From Devosia sp. SL43 (GTDB lineage: Bacteria; Pseudomonadota; Alphaproteobacteria; Rhizobiales; Devosiaceae), in NCBI RefSeq assembly GCF_021729885.1, contig NZ_CP063401.1:2093501-2157500 (forward strand): a DNA stretch of 64,000 nt, given 5' to 3'. The notes beneath the pieces are model-generated. The model saw nothing but the letters and a program-made list of their open reading frames with translations, made no database searches and was not told the DNA's origin. This document shows positions 33,342-43,156 of this stretch, piece after piece (position 1 is the first letter of the stretch; each line of letters opens with the position of its first letter). The translations under genes and the position numbers were made by a program.

Positions 33342-34349
33342 CTAGTTCCATATGCTGATATCGGCGCCCCTGAACGTCATCACATCGACCAGCACCGACC
33401 AGGGCACCACAACGGCCGGGCTACCGGCCGGTTCAATCTGGCCGGGCTCAAACTCGACCATCATGCCGGCGTCCGTGAAGCTCCATTGCAGCGGATCGTC
33501 GACGGCGAAAGCCACATCTGCGGCATCGACGGCTGGCGCGTAAAGAATATCGGGGGCGATCCGCTCCGCGATGAGAACAGCCAGCGTCTCTTGCCACCCC
33601 TGCTGCTCGAACAGGTCGGACGCTTCCAGTGGTCGCGCCTCGTCGAACCAGAAATGGAACATACCGAAGCTCGTATCGTATTCGGCACCGTGGTTGTATC
33701 GCGCGGTGTCCAGTCGCACCGACAACAGCGCATCATTATGCGCCACGATCCGCATCAGCACCGCGTTGTCCTGCTGCGCCTTCGTGTCGTCCGCAGCCTT
33801 TCCGGCAAAGTCCTTGTACTTGCCCGAGTAAGCAGTCGTGATCTCGGCGGCAGCGGCATTGAAAGCCAGCGCAAAGGCGTCGAAGCCATCGATCCGCAGG
33901 CTCGACGTAACCTTGCGCGCCACCTTGAACTCGGGGTTGTCGTTGGCCAGGGCGGCGTAGCGGTCGACCGTGTAGAACCGATAGCCATGGACCAAGCGGT
34001 TCTGTTCGAGGATGGCCAATCGCTCGAGGTAGAGCTGCCGCAGGCAGATTGGCCGTTCGAATTCCGGCACCGTACCTCGGCGCAGGTTTTCGTCGGCGCA
34101 GACCGTATCGATGTAGTTGAGCCAGTCGCTCTGGCCCTGTCGCGCGACGATGCCGGCCTCCTCGGTCAGCCCGGCCATCGCATGCGCGAAGGCGAGAGCC
34201 AAGGTCGAGTCCATGGCGGACAGCGTTTCATCGCTGCAAATCGACTTTTCGACCGGTGTTTCTGCCGCCTCGCACGAAAAACTGGCGGCTTGCGCCGGCA
34301 CCAGCAGCAGCGACATTCCGAACAAGAGGGCAGCGATGACCAAGCGCAT
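33342..34349 (-). CDS. Secreted LprI-like (DUF1311) protein, paralogue
   Basis: A 335-residue exported protein with signal peptide (VIAALLFGMSLLLVPAQAA) and LprI domain FSCEAAETPVEKSICSDETL then QSDWLNYIDTVC. The C-terminal domain aligns with that of the next gene, including YNHGAEYDTSFGMFHFWFDE. It is clearly a diverged tandem duplicate. ATG 34349 has GGAGA upstream. The reading frame continues upstream for another 129 codons but overlaps the broken HAMP-GGDEF remnant in a different frame and lacks signal logic. Confidence 0.82.
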   Translation of the reverse strand: MRLVIAALLFGMSLLLVPAQAASFSCEAAETPVEKSICSDETLSAMDSTLALAFAHAMAGLTEEAGIVARQGQSDWLNYIDTVCADENLRRGTVPEFERPICLRQLYLERLAILEQNRLVHGYRFYTVDRYAALANDNPEFKVARKVTSSLRIDGFDAFALAFNAAAAEITTAYSGKYKDFAGKAADDTKAQQDNAVLMRIVAHNDALLSVRLDTARYNHGAEYDTSFGMFHFWFDEARPLEASDLFEQQGWQETLAVLIAERIAPDILYAPAVDAADVAFAVDDPLQWSFTDAGMMVEFEPGQIEPAGSPAVVVPWSVLVDVMTFRGADISIWN

Positions 34350-34404
34350 GGCGATGTTCTCCGAAGCGCGAGGACTATACACGGTCGGGACCGACCGACA
34401 ATTG

Positions 34405-34667
34405 TCAGCGCCGGGCCAGCTTCGGATCGACCTCGGAGGCCGTTTCAGGGTCGAACACCACCACCCGGTTGCGCCCCTCGCCCTTGGCCACATTGCAGAA
34501 TGCCGCCATGAAGCCACGACAATTGGCGATGCCGGTGCTCGCGAACCCGGCTTTCGAGCAGTCGCGTTGATCGTCCACAGCAACCGCCATTTCGGTAAGG
34601 GCGGCTGACAGCCGGCCGATCTCGTCCTGCCGCCGGTTAACATGTTGCTGCCGGACGATTCATTGAA
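34405..34667 (-). pseudogene. Collapsed HAMP-GGDEF diguanylate cyclase remnant
   Basis: In one minus-strand frame (upstream stop near 34668, stop codon at 34405) the translation begins RRQDEIGRLSAALTEMAVAV, the C-terminal half of a HAMP domain. About 30 residues later it reads FCNVAKGEGRNRVVVFDPET, the last helix and strand of a GGDEF domain. The whole catalytic core (about 140 residues with GGDEF) is missing. The membrane part upstream is also gone. This is best read as an internally deleted gene; a short expressed fragment from ATG 34590 is possible but unlikely to be functional. Confidence 0.7.
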
Positions 34668-34716
34668 CGCCTCAATGGCCTTTGCGTTACTATGTTGAAA
34701 GCAAGGGAGTTCCACC

Positions 34717-35163
34717 ATGAGCCCGCTCGAAACCAAGGTCCGTGCCCTATTCGATGCCTATGGAAAACGCGCCGACGCCGCCCTGCAGGACCCGCCGAAA
34801 GACGACGTGGACGGCGTGATCGATTCCTTCGCCCCCTACTTCGTCGAATCCAGCCCGAGGGGTGTGATGGGCGGGGCCAACGACGACAAATTCCGGGAAA
34901 TGATCCCCAAGGGCTACGCCCACTACCGCGCCGTCGGCGGCAAGCACATGACCATCAAGGGCATCCACGTGATCGAACTCGATCACTGCCACGCTGTGGC
35001 CGATGTCGACTGGGATTTCGCCTACATCAACAAGTCAGGCAAATCCGGCCACGTGACCTTCACCAACTTCTATTGCGTCACCACAGCCGGCGGCCAAGCG
35101 AAGATCTTCGCCTATGTGACGCCTGACGAGGAGCAGGCGATGAAGGATCACGGCCTGGTATAG
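34717..35163 (+). CDS. NTF2/SnoaL-like protein
   Basis: A 148-residue soluble protein with the cone-like NTF2 pattern: an N-terminal helix (VRALFDAYGKRADAAL), DDVDGVIDSFAPYFVESSPR, and strands HCHAVADVDWDFAYINKSGK and GHVTFTNFYCVTTAGGQAKI. It resembles SnoaL-like or DUF4440-type polyketide-cyclase-fold proteins of unassigned role. It is divergent from the broken cyclase remnant. Confidence 0.75.
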   Translation: MSPLETKVRALFDAYGKRADAALQDPPKDDVDGVIDSFAPYFVESSPRGVMGGANDDKFREMIPKGYAHYRAVGGKHMTIKGIHVIELDHCHAVADVDWDFAYINKSGKSGHVTFTNFYCVTTAGGQAKIFAYVTPDEEQAMKDHGLV

Positions 35164-35179
35164 GGATGGGACGGGATGA

Positions 35180-35863
35180 CTAGTTGTCCGGAATGGGCAT
35201 CCGGTAAACGAAACGGCATTGATTGCTGGCGAAGTCCTTCGGCTCCCCATCGGCACTGATAACGCCGCCGCCACGTACCAAAAACTCCTGCTGCGGCTCG
35301 CCATCTATCAGCCCGATCACCAAGGCATGGCCGGGTTGGTTGCCGATATCCATCTCCTGCACCAGCACCAGATCGCGGCCGCGCGCATCCTTGAGCGCCA
35401 GGCCCATATGGTTGATGTCTTCGCTGGCCTGCAGCAGCATGCCACGCGCTTCGAAATCTGGAGCGCGCTCGGGGTCTGCCGGTTCGGCCGTCTCAAACTC
35501 GGGTGCGATCACCGCCACCAGTTGCGGCGTCGTGACGAAGTCGACCCCCTCCACCGTCTCGGCCTCCGGCACGAAGACCAACAGGCTCGACATGCGGTCG
35601 GCATAGAGCGCATTGACACAGGCATCGCCCGCACAAGCCACGCGTGCCGCATCCCGCCAGCGGGCATTGTCCGCGGCAAAGCACTGCGCAGCCTCCGGCC
35701 CCAGGGCCTGACCGGCAATATCCTCAAACTCGCTCAGCGCGAAGCCGAGCGCGTTCCAGCGGTCGCTGCAGGCGCCGTCATCAGTGCTTGGGCAATATTG
35801 CGCCGCTGCCGTCGTCACCAGGCCCGCCAGCATGGCCAGCGTCAATGCGATCAATCTCGTCAT
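35180..35863 (-). CDS. Secreted LprI-like protein, third copy
   Basis: A 227-residue exported protein. The signal peptide is MTRLIALTLAMLAGLVTTAA, then a cysteine-bearing domain with QYCPSTDDGACSDRWNALGF and AACNA-like spacing of DNARWRDAARVAC. The N-terminal cysteine pattern is LprI-like but diverged from the two nearby copies, and the C-terminal domain is unrelated to theirs as far as I can see. GGAGG precedes the ATG at 35863. Function is unknown; envelope or lysozyme-inhibitor-related roles are only family-based. Confidence 0.7.
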   Translation of the reverse strand: MTRLIALTLAMLAGLVTTAAAQYCPSTDDGACSDRWNALGFALSEFEDIAGQALGPEAAQCFAADNARWRDAARVACAGDACVNALYADRMSSLLVFVPEAETVEGVDFVTTPQLVAVIAPEFETAEPADPERAPDFEARGMLLQASEDINHMGLALKDARGRDLVLVQEMDIGNQPGHALVIGLIDGEPQQEFLVRGGGVISADGEPKDFASNQCRFVYRMPIPDN

Positions 35864-35917
35864 GTCCGTCCTCCGACTGCGCGCGATACTTGCCGCTGCC
35901 GGAGAACCGGGCAAGTC

Positions 35918-36526
35918 CTAAGCGCCGACCGGCTTCAGAAATCGCTGTGCCTCCTGCAATTCCTCCGGCCGCAGCTCATGCCCGCCCTGATGCCAGAACA
36001 GGGTCGTATCGGCCCCACGCCTCGCAAAATAGTCGCTCAGCGCCTGCGTCACCGCAGCCGGCCCGATCGGATCGCGCCGACCCGCCGTAATCAATACCCG
36101 CTTGCCGCTGAAATCCGCCTTGGGCGGCGTGAACGGGATCAGTGGATGCATCAGCACGGTTGCGTCGAATAGCTCCGGGGCCGCGAACTGCACCGAAGCC
36201 AGGATATTGGCGCCGTTCGAATAGCCCAGCCCGACCACCGCGCGGGCCGAACCCTCGGCCTTGCGGGCCGTGACCAGTTCGATCATTTTTGCGGTCCGCA
36301 GCCGCAGGTCGTCCATGTCATAGACGCCTTCGCCCGTCCGCCGGAAATAGCGCAACGCGCCGCCTTCGCTGACATCGCCGCGCGGCGCGATCACCCGGGC
36401 GCCGGGCAGCAATTCGCCGGCCAGGTCGAAGAACTGGCTCTCGTCGCCGCCCGTGCCGTGAAAAACGAAGAATAGCGGTGCCGTCGCGTCGGCGCCCCTC
36501 CCCTCGCGATAATGATAGTCGGCCAT
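35918..36526 (-). CDS. Phospholipase/carboxylesterase-family alpha/beta hydrolase
   Basis: A 202-residue cytoplasmic serine hydrolase. Seen are PLFFVFHGTGGDESQFFDLA (oxyanion region), the nucleophile elbow VVGLGYSNGANILASV with the serine, the Asp in ITAGRRDPIGP, and the catalytic His in FWHQGGHELRPEEL. It matches the Abhydrolase_2 (phospholipase/carboxylesterase) family often annotated near glyoxalases. AGGAGA precedes ATG 36526; longer readings are poorly supported. Substrate unknown. Confidence 0.88.
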   Translation of the reverse strand: MADYHYREGRGADATAPLFFVFHGTGGDESQFFDLAGELLPGARVIAPRGDVSEGGALRYFRRTGEGVYDMDDLRLRTAKMIELVTARKAEGSARAVVGLGYSNGANILASVQFAAPELFDATVLMHPLIPFTPPKADFSGKRVLITAGRRDPIGPAAVTQALSDYFARRGADTTLFWHQGGHELRPEELQEAQRFLKPVGA

Positions 36527-36676
36527 CGGCGCATCTCCTGAATTCGTGTTGCCCCAGATATCGACTACCGCGTCACCAGGCACAACGCCCGTCATCGCCA
36601 CGCACTGTTGCCGTTTGCGAAACAATCGCCCGCTTCGCCCGATTGCCCACGGCGCACAATCATGCACAATGGCCCC

Positions 36677-38071
36677 ATGTTTCTATCCATCTTCGACGTC
36701 TTCAAGATCGGTATCGGTCCCTCCAGTTCCCACACTATGGGTCCGATGACCGCCGCCCGCCGCTTTCTCGATGAGCTCAAGACCGGCGACTGGCCCCGCG
36801 CCGTCAATGCCAGGCCTGCAGCGCTGACCGCCAGCCTCCACGGCTCGCTTGCCTTCACCGGCATCGGCCACGGCAGCGGCCGCGCCGTTATCCTGGGCCT
36901 CTGCGGCCAGGATCCCAAGACCGTCGATCCCGATGCGATGGACGGTCTTGTCGCCGCCGTCGAAGCCAGTGGCATCGTCCAACCGCCCGGCCATCCCGAA
37001 TACCGCTTCCGGCCGGCAGTCGATCTCGTCTTCGACAAGCGCAATGCCCTGCCCGGCCATCCCAACGGGTTGCAATTTGCCGCCTATGATACCGATGGCC
37101 AGCTGCTGCTGCGCCGCGCCTTCTTTTCCATCGGTGGCGGCTTCGTTGTCAGCGCCGAGGAGCTCGAAGCCCTCAAGCATGCTTCCCCCGACCAGGCCGA
37201 CGTGCCCTATCCCTTCGCCGATGCCAAATCCATGCTGGCCATGGCGGCTGCCTCAGGGCTGTCCATCGCAGGCATGAAGCGCGCTAACGAGGAAGCGACA
37301 CGCAAGCGCGTCGCCCTCGATCGCGGCATCGACGAAATCTGGTCGGTCATGAGCAATTGCATCGACCGCGGCATAGCCCAGGACGGCATCATGCCCGGCG
37401 GCCTCAACGTCAAGCGCCGGGCCCGCGGCATTTTCCAGCAGCTCGACGCGCAATGGCAGCGCAACGAAATCACCCCGCTGATGGCCAATGACTGGCTCAG
37501 CCTCTACGCCATGGCCGTCAACGAGGAGAATGCCGGCGGCGGCCGCGTCGTCACCGCCCCGACCAACGGCGCTGCGGGCGTCATCCCGGCCGTGATGAAA
37601 TACTTCCTCAAGTTCAACGCCGCCGCCGGCCCCGACGCGGTCCGGGATTACCTCCTGACCTCGGCCGCCATCGGCGGCATCATCAAGCACAATGCCTCGA
37701 TCTCCGGCGCCGAAGTCGGCTGCCAGGGCGAAGTCGGCTCCGCCTCGGCCATGGCCGCCGCCGGCCTTTGCGCCATTATGGGCGGCACGCCCGAACAGGT
37801 GGAAAACGCCGCCGAAATCGCCCTTGAGCACCACCTGGGCATGACCTGCGACCCCGTGGGCGGGCTGGTCCAGATCCCCTGCATCGAGCGCAATGCCTTC
37901 GGTGCGGTGAAGGCCGTCACCGCCGCATCGCTGGCCCTCAAAGGCGATGGCACCCACGCCGTGCCGCTCGACGCCTGCATCGAAACCATGCGACAGACCG
38001 GCCTCGACATGAGCGAACGCTACAAGGAAACCAGCCTGGCGGGCCTCGCGGTGAACGTGGTGGCCTGCTGA
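36677..38071 (+). CDS. sdaA: L-serine ammonia-lyase (iron-sulfur type)
   Basis: A 464-residue single-chain serine dehydratase, converting L-serine to pyruvate and ammonia. The beta-domain start [20 protein letters not shown] and [16 protein letters not shown] are typical. The alpha domain has [40 protein letters not shown] and [20 protein letters not shown], whose cysteines hold the [4Fe-4S] cluster. The start is taken at ATG 36677, matching the family N-terminus. A family 1 repeat follows the gene. Confidence 0.95.
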   Translation: MFLSIFDVFKIGIGPSSSHTMGPMTAARRFLDELKTGDWPRAVNARPAALTASLHGSLAFTGIGHGSGRAVILGLCGQDPKTVDPDAMDGLVAAVEASGIVQPPGHPEYRFRPAVDLVFDKRNALPGHPNGLQFAAYDTDGQLLLRRAFFSIGGGFVVSAEELEALKHASPDQADVPYPFADAKSMLAMAAASGLSIAGMKRANEEATRKRVALDRGIDEIWSVMSNCIDRGIAQDGIMPGGLNVKRRARGIFQQLDAQWQRNEITPLMANDWLSLYAMAVNEENAGGGRVVTAPTNGAAGVIPAVMKYFLKFNAAAGPDAVRDYLLTSAAIGGIIKHNASISGAEVGCQGEVGSASAMAAAGLCAIMGGTPEQVENAAEIALEHHLGMTCDPVGGLVQIPCIERNAFGAVKAVTAASLALKGDGTHAVPLDACIETMRQTGLDMSERYKETSLAGLAVNVVAC

Positions 38072-38120
38072 AAACCATAGGAGACCTCATCCCGAGCTAC
38101 TCTAGGTGAGCATTCCAGTA

Positions 38121-38167
38121 GCCCTCATGGTGAGGTGCGCTTCTTCAGCGCCTCGAACCACGAGGGC
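38121..38167. repeat. Repeat family 1, single copy
   Basis: A single unit starting GCCCTCATGGTGAGGTGCGC and ending CCTCGAACCACGAGGGC, identical in plan to the copies at 29.6 and 32.0 kb. It lies in the gap between the serine dehydratase and adenosine kinase-like genes, here a co-directional gap. Confidence 0.85.
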
Positions 38168-38244
38168 GTGGCACTAGGCATGAGGGCCAAGGCATGGCAA
38201 AACCGTCCCGGAATTTTGCCCTGCTTGCTTGAGTTGATGCCCTC

Positions 38245-39249
38245 ATGACCCAGACCCGCTTCGACGTCCTCACCATCGGCAATGCGATCGTCGATATCAT
38301 TGCCCCGGTGGAGCCGGGCTTCATCGAGCGCGAGGGCATGAGCGAGGGCATCATGCACCTGATCGATACGGACAGGGCCGAAGACCTCTACTCCAAGATG
38401 CCGCTGGGCCGGCAGCAGATTTCGGGCGGCAGCGCCGCCAACACCGCCGCCGGCGTCGCCTCGCTCGGCGGTCGCGCCGCCTTTGTCGGCAAGGTCGCCA
38501 ATGACCTGCTGGGCGATGTGTTCGAAACCGACCTCGATGCCATCGGCGTCTACTACAATACCAGCCGCCTCAAGAATGGCGCCCTCACCGCCCGCTCGAT
38601 GATCTTTTTGAGCGACGACGGCGAGCGCACCATGAACACCTATCTGGGTGCCTGCCACCAGCTGACCGAACAGGACATCAAGCCCGACGAGATCGGCGGC
38701 GCCGCCATCACCTATATGGAAGGCTTCCTCTGGGACCCGGTCGAAGCCAAGAAGGCCTTTGTGCTCGCCGCCCATTATGCCCACAAGAACGAGCGCGCCG
38801 CTGCCTTTACCCTCAGCGACCCGTTCTGCGTCGATCGCTATCGCGCCGAATTCCTCGATCTGATCCGCTCCAAGACCATCGACTACGTCTTCGCCAACGT
38901 GCACGAGCTCAAGTCGCTCTATCAGACCGACGACCTGGGCGCCGCCGTACGCGAGATCGCCAAGGATGCGGAGCTGGCCGCCATCACCATGGGCGCCGAA
39001 GGCGCCATGGCCATCCACAATGGCGAAGTGACATCGGTTCCTGCCTTCCCCATCGACAAAGTTGTGGATGCCACCGGCGCCGGCGATCTCTTCGCCTCCG
39101 GCTTCCTGCTCGGCATGGCCCGTGGCCAGACCCTCGAATCCGCGCTTAAAACCGGCTGCCTCGCGGCGCACGAAGTCATCAGCCATATCGGCGCAAGGCC
39201 GCAGCTCGATCTGGCCGACCTCAGCCGCCAGCATGGTCTTGCCGGCTAG
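38245..39249 (+). CDS. PfkB-family adenosine kinase-like sugar/nucleoside kinase
   Basis: A 334-residue kinase. The N-terminus RFDVLTIGNAIVDIIAPVEP, the ribose-binding QQISGGSAANTAAGVASLGG, and the catalytic VVDATGAGDLFASGFLLGMA place it in the adenosine kinase branch of the ribokinase family. This branch is very common in Hyphomicrobiales as 'adenosine kinase'. Likely reaction: adenosine plus ATP to AMP, in purine salvage. A GntR regulator gene begins one base after its stop, so they are probably co-transcribed. Confidence 0.9.
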   Translation: MTQTRFDVLTIGNAIVDIIAPVEPGFIEREGMSEGIMHLIDTDRAEDLYSKMPLGRQQISGGSAANTAAGVASLGGRAAFVGKVANDLLGDVFETDLDAIGVYYNTSRLKNGALTARSMIFLSDDGERTMNTYLGACHQLTEQDIKPDEIGGAAITYMEGFLWDPVEAKKAFVLAAHYAHKNERAAAFTLSDPFCVDRYRAEFLDLIRSKTIDYVFANVHELKSLYQTDDLGAAVREIAKDAELAAITMGAEGAMAIHNGEVTSVPAFPIDKVVDATGAGDLFASGFLLGMARGQTLESALKTGCLAAHEVISHIGARPQLDLADLSRQHGLAG

Positions 39250-39250
39250 C

Positions 39251-40012
39251 ATGCACGGCGACCCCAAGCTGTTCGTCACCACCTCGCCGTATGACGAATT
39301 CGTCAAGCGGCACGGCACGATCCAGCGGCGCGGCATCTTCGGCTATTTCGTCCACAGCCTGGGCCGTCGCATTGTCGGCGGTGAATTCCCCATCGGCTCG
39401 ACTTTGCCCAACGAGCCCGAACTGGTCGAACAGTTCGGCATTTCGCGCACCGTCATCCGCGAGGCCATGAAGGCCCTGGCCAGCAAGGGCCTGGTCGAGA
39501 TCAAGACCCGCGTCGGCACCCGCGTGCGCGATCCGCAATTCTGGCATCATACCGATATTGACGTGATGGTCTGGTACTACGAAACCGGCCCCTCTCTCGA
39601 GATCATGCGCTCGATCAAGGATCTGCGTCGCGTCCTCGAACCCGAAGCCGCCGCCCGCGCCGCCAGCCGTGGCACCGAAGCCGATTTCGACCGTATCCGC
39701 CAGGCCTATGCCGCCATGGCCGACTCCATCGGCGACATCAATGCGCATGCCGACGCCGACTTGCGCTTCCACACCGCCATCTTCGCGGCGACGCACAACA
39801 TGATCTACTCGCAGCTCATCGACCTGCTCGCCGTGGCGATCTTCGCCAACCGCGCTATCTCGCCAGCCGATCAGGTGCTGTCGGGCCAGGAGCGCGGCCT
39901 GCCCTTCCACAAGGACATCCTCGACGCCATCATTGCCCGCGACCCGGACGCAGCCACGGCAGTAACACACCGCCTGCTCGACAGCTGGCGCGTCGATCGC
40001 CACGACGGCTAG
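39251..40012 (+). CDS. GntR-family (FadR/FCD-type) regulator
   Basis: A 253-residue regulator. The winged helix has HSLGRRIVGGEFPIGSTLPN then EQFGISRTVIREAMKALASK, and the FCD domain carries LRRVLEPEAAARAAS, DADLRFHTAIFAATHNMIYS and HKDILDAIIARDPDAA. The histidines suit metal-dependent binding of an organic acid. Because it directly follows the adenosine kinase gene the two are co-transcribed, but sugar-acid type FCD regulators do not usually control adenosine salvage. Its stop shares four bases with the next, convergent, regulator. Confidence 0.9.
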   Translation: MHGDPKLFVTTSPYDEFVKRHGTIQRRGIFGYFVHSLGRRIVGGEFPIGSTLPNEPELVEQFGISRTVIREAMKALASKGLVEIKTRVGTRVRDPQFWHHTDIDVMVWYYETGPSLEIMRSIKDLRRVLEPEAAARAASRGTEADFDRIRQAYAAMADSIGDINAHADADLRFHTAIFAATHNMIYSQLIDLLAVAIFANRAISPADQVLSGQERGLPFHKDILDAIIARDPDAATAVTHRLLDSWRVDRHDG

Positions 40013-40689
40013 CGCGCGTATTTCGCCTTGAACCGATCCCGCGAGCGCTCGATATGCTCGCGCATCGCCGCCTCGGCCGCGGCAGGATCGCGCGCCTTTA
40101 TCGCCGCCACCACTTTCGCATGCTCGTCGATGGCCGACCGCGTTACCCGCGTGTGGAACAGCAGGCGGAACAGATGTACATGCGTATGCAGCCGTGACAA
40201 CGCCTCCACCACCAGCTCGTTGCCGGCGCTGACCGCGATCTGGTCGTGAAACGCCATGTCGAGCTGGGCGAACTGGGCATAGGATTCGAGGCCCTCGCTC
40301 TGCGCCAGCGCTTCCATCTCGGCGCACAGCGCCTCGAGCTGGCTGACCACATCGTCCGAAATCGCCTCGGCACATTTGCGCGCCGCGAACGGCTCCAGCT
40401 GCAGCCGCAATTCATAGAGCTCGGCGAACTGCTTGGCGCTGAGTTGCGGGGCCGCGCTATAGCCGATCAGATGGGTCTTGTTGACCAGGCCCTCGCTTTC
40501 GAGCCGCGCCAGCGCTTCGCGGATCGGCGTCTGCGACACGCCCAGTTGCCTTGCCATAGCGTCGACAGATATCTTCGCCCCCGGGGCAATTTCCAGCGAC
40601 ATGATGCGCGCGAAGATGGCGCTATAGACCTCGTCGCCCAGCCGTGCCGGACGCCGGAGCAGACCGGCCACTGCGCTTGGCACCACCAT
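40009..40689 (-). CDS. GntR-family (FCD-type) regulator, second
   Basis: A 226-residue regulator. The winged helix has IFARIMSLEIAPGAKISVDA and MARQLGVSQTPIREALARLE, then SEGLVNKTHLIGYSA. The FCD domain contains LYELRLQLEPFAARKCAE, LDMAFHDQIAVSAGNELVVE and HAKVVAAIKARDPAAAEAAM. The ATG at 40689 precedes the usual family start by a few residues; upstream in-frame ATGs exist. It is convergent with the previous GntR gene and lies downstream of maeB on the same strand, with no evident target beside it. Confidence 0.87.
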   Translation of the reverse strand: MVVPSAVAGLLRRPARLGDEVYSAIFARIMSLEIAPGAKISVDAMARQLGVSQTPIREALARLESEGLVNKTHLIGYSAAPQLSAKQFAELYELRLQLEPFAARKCAEAISDDVVSQLEALCAEMEALAQSEGLESYAQFAQLDMAFHDQIAVSAGNELVVEALSRLHTHVHLFRLLFHTRVTRSAIDEHAKVVAAIKARDPAAAEAAMREHIERSRDRFKAKYAR

Positions 40690-40885
40690 TATCGCCGCCA
40701 CACTATGGAATTGAGCATCTGCAATGGCCCGCCTGGAGTGCCCGACAGACGCGCGGCTCCGATATGGATGAGCGTTTGCCGTGACACGCTTCATGTTGTC
40801 AACGGATGTTGCCGTTTTGACGTGCGGCATCCTCACCACCGGCAGGCTCGCCGGGGCATGCAGCCCCGGCAATATCTGGCTTTCG

Positions 40886-43156
40886 TCAGTCGCGTGCCAG
40901 CGCTTCGGTCGCTGCGATCGCCGCCATGTTGACGATGCCGCGGCTGGTGACCGACGGCGCCAGGATATGCGCCGGCTGCTGCGTGCCCATCAGGATGGGC
41001 CCCACCGGCAGGGCATTGTTGAGCTCCTTGAGCAGCGTCATCGACAGGTTGGCCGCTTCAAGATTGGGGAAAATCAACAGGTTAGCCTCGCCCTTCAGCA
41101 CCGAATTGGGCACATACCGCTCGCGCAATTCGGCGTTGATGGCGAGGTCGCCCTGCATCTCGCCATCGACCACCAGGTCAGGCGCCGCTTCCTTAAGCTT
41201 CTCATAGACCACCCGCATCTTCTCGCTGGTCACCCCCTCGCGCGACCCAAAGTTGGAGTAGCTCAACAAGGCCGCCTTGGCCTCGATATTGAAGCGCTTG
41301 AGGTGGTCGCGCGCCTGCAGCGTGATCGATACGATCTCGTCGGCGCTGGGGTCGATGTTGACATAGGTATCGGCGAGGAAGAACACGCCCCGGCTCATCA
41401 CCAGCATCGACAAAGCCGACAGCTGACTGGCTCCCGGCGCCAGCCCGATCACCGACTGAATGTCCCGCGCATGCTTGATGAACCGCCCCTGCAGCCCGCA
41501 GATCAGCGCATCGGCCTCGCCCCGTCGCACACCCAGCGCGCCGATCACCGTGGTGTTGGTGCGCACGATCGTCCGCGCCGTATCCGGCGTCACACCCTTG
41601 CGGCCAACCAGTTCGTGGAAATCGGAGACATAATCGCGATAGCGCGGATCGTCTTCGGGATTGACGATATCGAAGTCGCGACCAGCCTTGAGCGTCAATC
41701 CAAAGCGCTCGATACGCTGCTCGATGACACCCGGACGCCCGATCAGGATCGACCGCCCAATGCCGTCTTCCAGCATCACCTGCGTCGCCCGCAACACCCG
41801 TTCGTCCTCGCCATCGGCAAAGGCAATGCGTTTGCCGGCGCCCTGCGCCCGCTCGATCATCGGCTTCATCACCAGACCCGAACGGAACACGAAACGATTG
41901 AGCTGATCGCGATAGGCGCCAAAATCCTCGATCGGCCGCCGCGCAACGCCCGACTCCGCCGCCGCCTTGGCCACTGCCGGCGCGATGCGCAGTATAAGCC
42001 GCTGGTCGAACGGATTGGGGATCAGGTAGTCCGGCCCGAAAATCGCCGGCACGCCATGCGCCGAAGCCTCCAGCCCCGGCTCATGCGCCAGCCTGGCGAT
42101 CGCATGCGCCGCCGCGGCCTTCATCTCCTCGTTGATCACGGTCGCGCCGCAATCGAGCGCTCCACGGAACAGGAACGGGAAGCACAGCACGTTGTTGACC
42201 TGGTTGGGATAATCCGACCGCCCGGTACAGATCATCGCATCCGGCCGCGCTTCGCGCGCCAGCTCCGGCATGATTTCGGGGATGGGGTTGGACAGCGCCA
42301 GGATCAGCGGATTGGGCGCCATGTCCTTCATCATCTCGGGCTTCAGCGCGCCCGCCTTGGAGAGGCCCACATAGATATCGGCCCCAGCCATCACTTCGCT
42401 CAGCTCGGTCTTGTCGCTTTGCTGCGCAAACGCCCCCCGCCAGCGATCGACATTGTTGTGCCGCGCCTTGGTCACCAGCCCCTTGCTGTCGGCGATCCAG
42501 ATATTCTCCCGCGTCGCACCCACCGCAATGAGCATGTTCATGCAGGCAATCGCCGCCGCACCGGCGCCTGAGGTCACGATCTTGACCTTGGCAATGTCCT
42601 TGCCGACGAGCTGCATGGCATTGAGCACGGCAGCCGCAACGATGATCGCCGTGCCATGCTGATCGTCATGAAACACCGGAATGTTCATGCGCTCGCGCAG
42701 GGCTTCCTCGATCTCGAAGCATTCCGGCGCCTTGATGTCCTCGAGGTTGATCCCACCGAAGCTCGGCTCGAGCGGCGCGACGATCTCGATGAAGCGCTTG
42801 GGATCCTGCTCATTGACCTCAATGTCGATGGAGTCGATGCCGGCGAATTTCTTGAACAGAACCGCCTTGCCTTCCATCACCGGCTTGGATGCCAGGGCCC
42901 CGATATTGCCCAGCCCCAATACGGCGGTACCGTTCGAGATCACCGCAACAAGGTTGCCCTTGGAAGTATATTTGTAGACCGCCTCCGGATCAGCCGCGAT
43001 CTCCTCGCAGGGAATGGCGACGCCCGGCGAATAGGCCAGCGACAGATCGCGCGTATTGGCCAAGGGCTTGGTCGCTACGATCTCGAGTTTGCCGGGCTTG
43101 GGGAATTCGTGGAAATGCAGCGCCGCATCGCGCAGGCTGGTGGTCTTGTCGGACAT
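40886..43156 (-). CDS. maeB: NADP-dependent malic enzyme (MaeB, malic-PTA fusion)
   Basis: A 756-residue hybrid. Residues 1-430 are the malic enzyme: [34 protein letters not shown], then [20 protein letters not shown] and the Rossmann motif [19 protein letters not shown]. Residues about 430-756 are a phosphotransacetylase-like domain ([18 protein letters not shown]), usually regulatory. It decarboxylates malate to pyruvate with NADPH formation, feeding gluconeogenesis and lipid synthesis. GGAGGAGG precedes the ATG. The fused length is normal for the MaeB type. Confidence 0.95.
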   Translation of the reverse strand: MSDKTTSLRDAALHFHEFPKPGKLEIVATKPLANTRDLSLAYSPGVAIPCEEIAADPEAVYKYTSKGNLVAVISNGTAVLGLGNIGALASKPVMEGKAVLFKKFAGIDSIDIEVNEQDPKRFIEIVAPLEPSFGGINLEDIKAPECFEIEEALRERMNIPVFHDDQHGTAIIVAAAVLNAMQLVGKDIAKVKIVTSGAGAAAIACMNMLIAVGATRENIWIADSKGLVTKARHNNVDRWRGAFAQQSDKTELSEVMAGADIYVGLSKAGALKPEMMKDMAPNPLILALSNPIPEIMPELAREARPDAMICTGRSDYPNQVNNVLCFPFLFRGALDCGATVINEEMKAAAAHAIARLAHEPGLEASAHGVPAIFGPDYLIPNPFDQRLILRIAPAVAKAAAESGVARRPIEDFGAYRDQLNRFVFRSGLVMKPMIERAQGAGKRIAFADGEDERVLRATQVMLEDGIGRSILIGRPGVIEQRIERFGLTLKAGRDFDIVNPEDDPRYRDYVSDFHELVGRKGVTPDTARTIVRTNTTVIGALGVRRGEADALICGLQGRFIKHARDIQSVIGLAPGASQLSALSMLVMSRGVFFLADTYVNIDPSADEIVSITLQARDHLKRFNIEAKAALLSYSNFGSREGVTSEKMRVVYEKLKEAAPDLVVDGEMQGDLAINAELRERYVPNSVLKGEANLLIFPNLEAANLSMTLLKELNNALPVGPILMGTQQPAHILAPSVTSRGIVNMAAIAATEALARD

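Noticed and set aside
34637..34648. TTAACATGTTGC as a possible fourth copy of the fucose-type operator
   Set aside because: It matches only the inner nine bases of CTAACATGTTAG, is not a full palindrome, and lies inside the HAMP-GGDEF remnant far from the pathway genes.
29581..38167. Clustered repeats as a CRISPR array
   Set aside because: The units are palindromic, occur in inverted pairs at distant sites and have no uniform spacers or cas genes.
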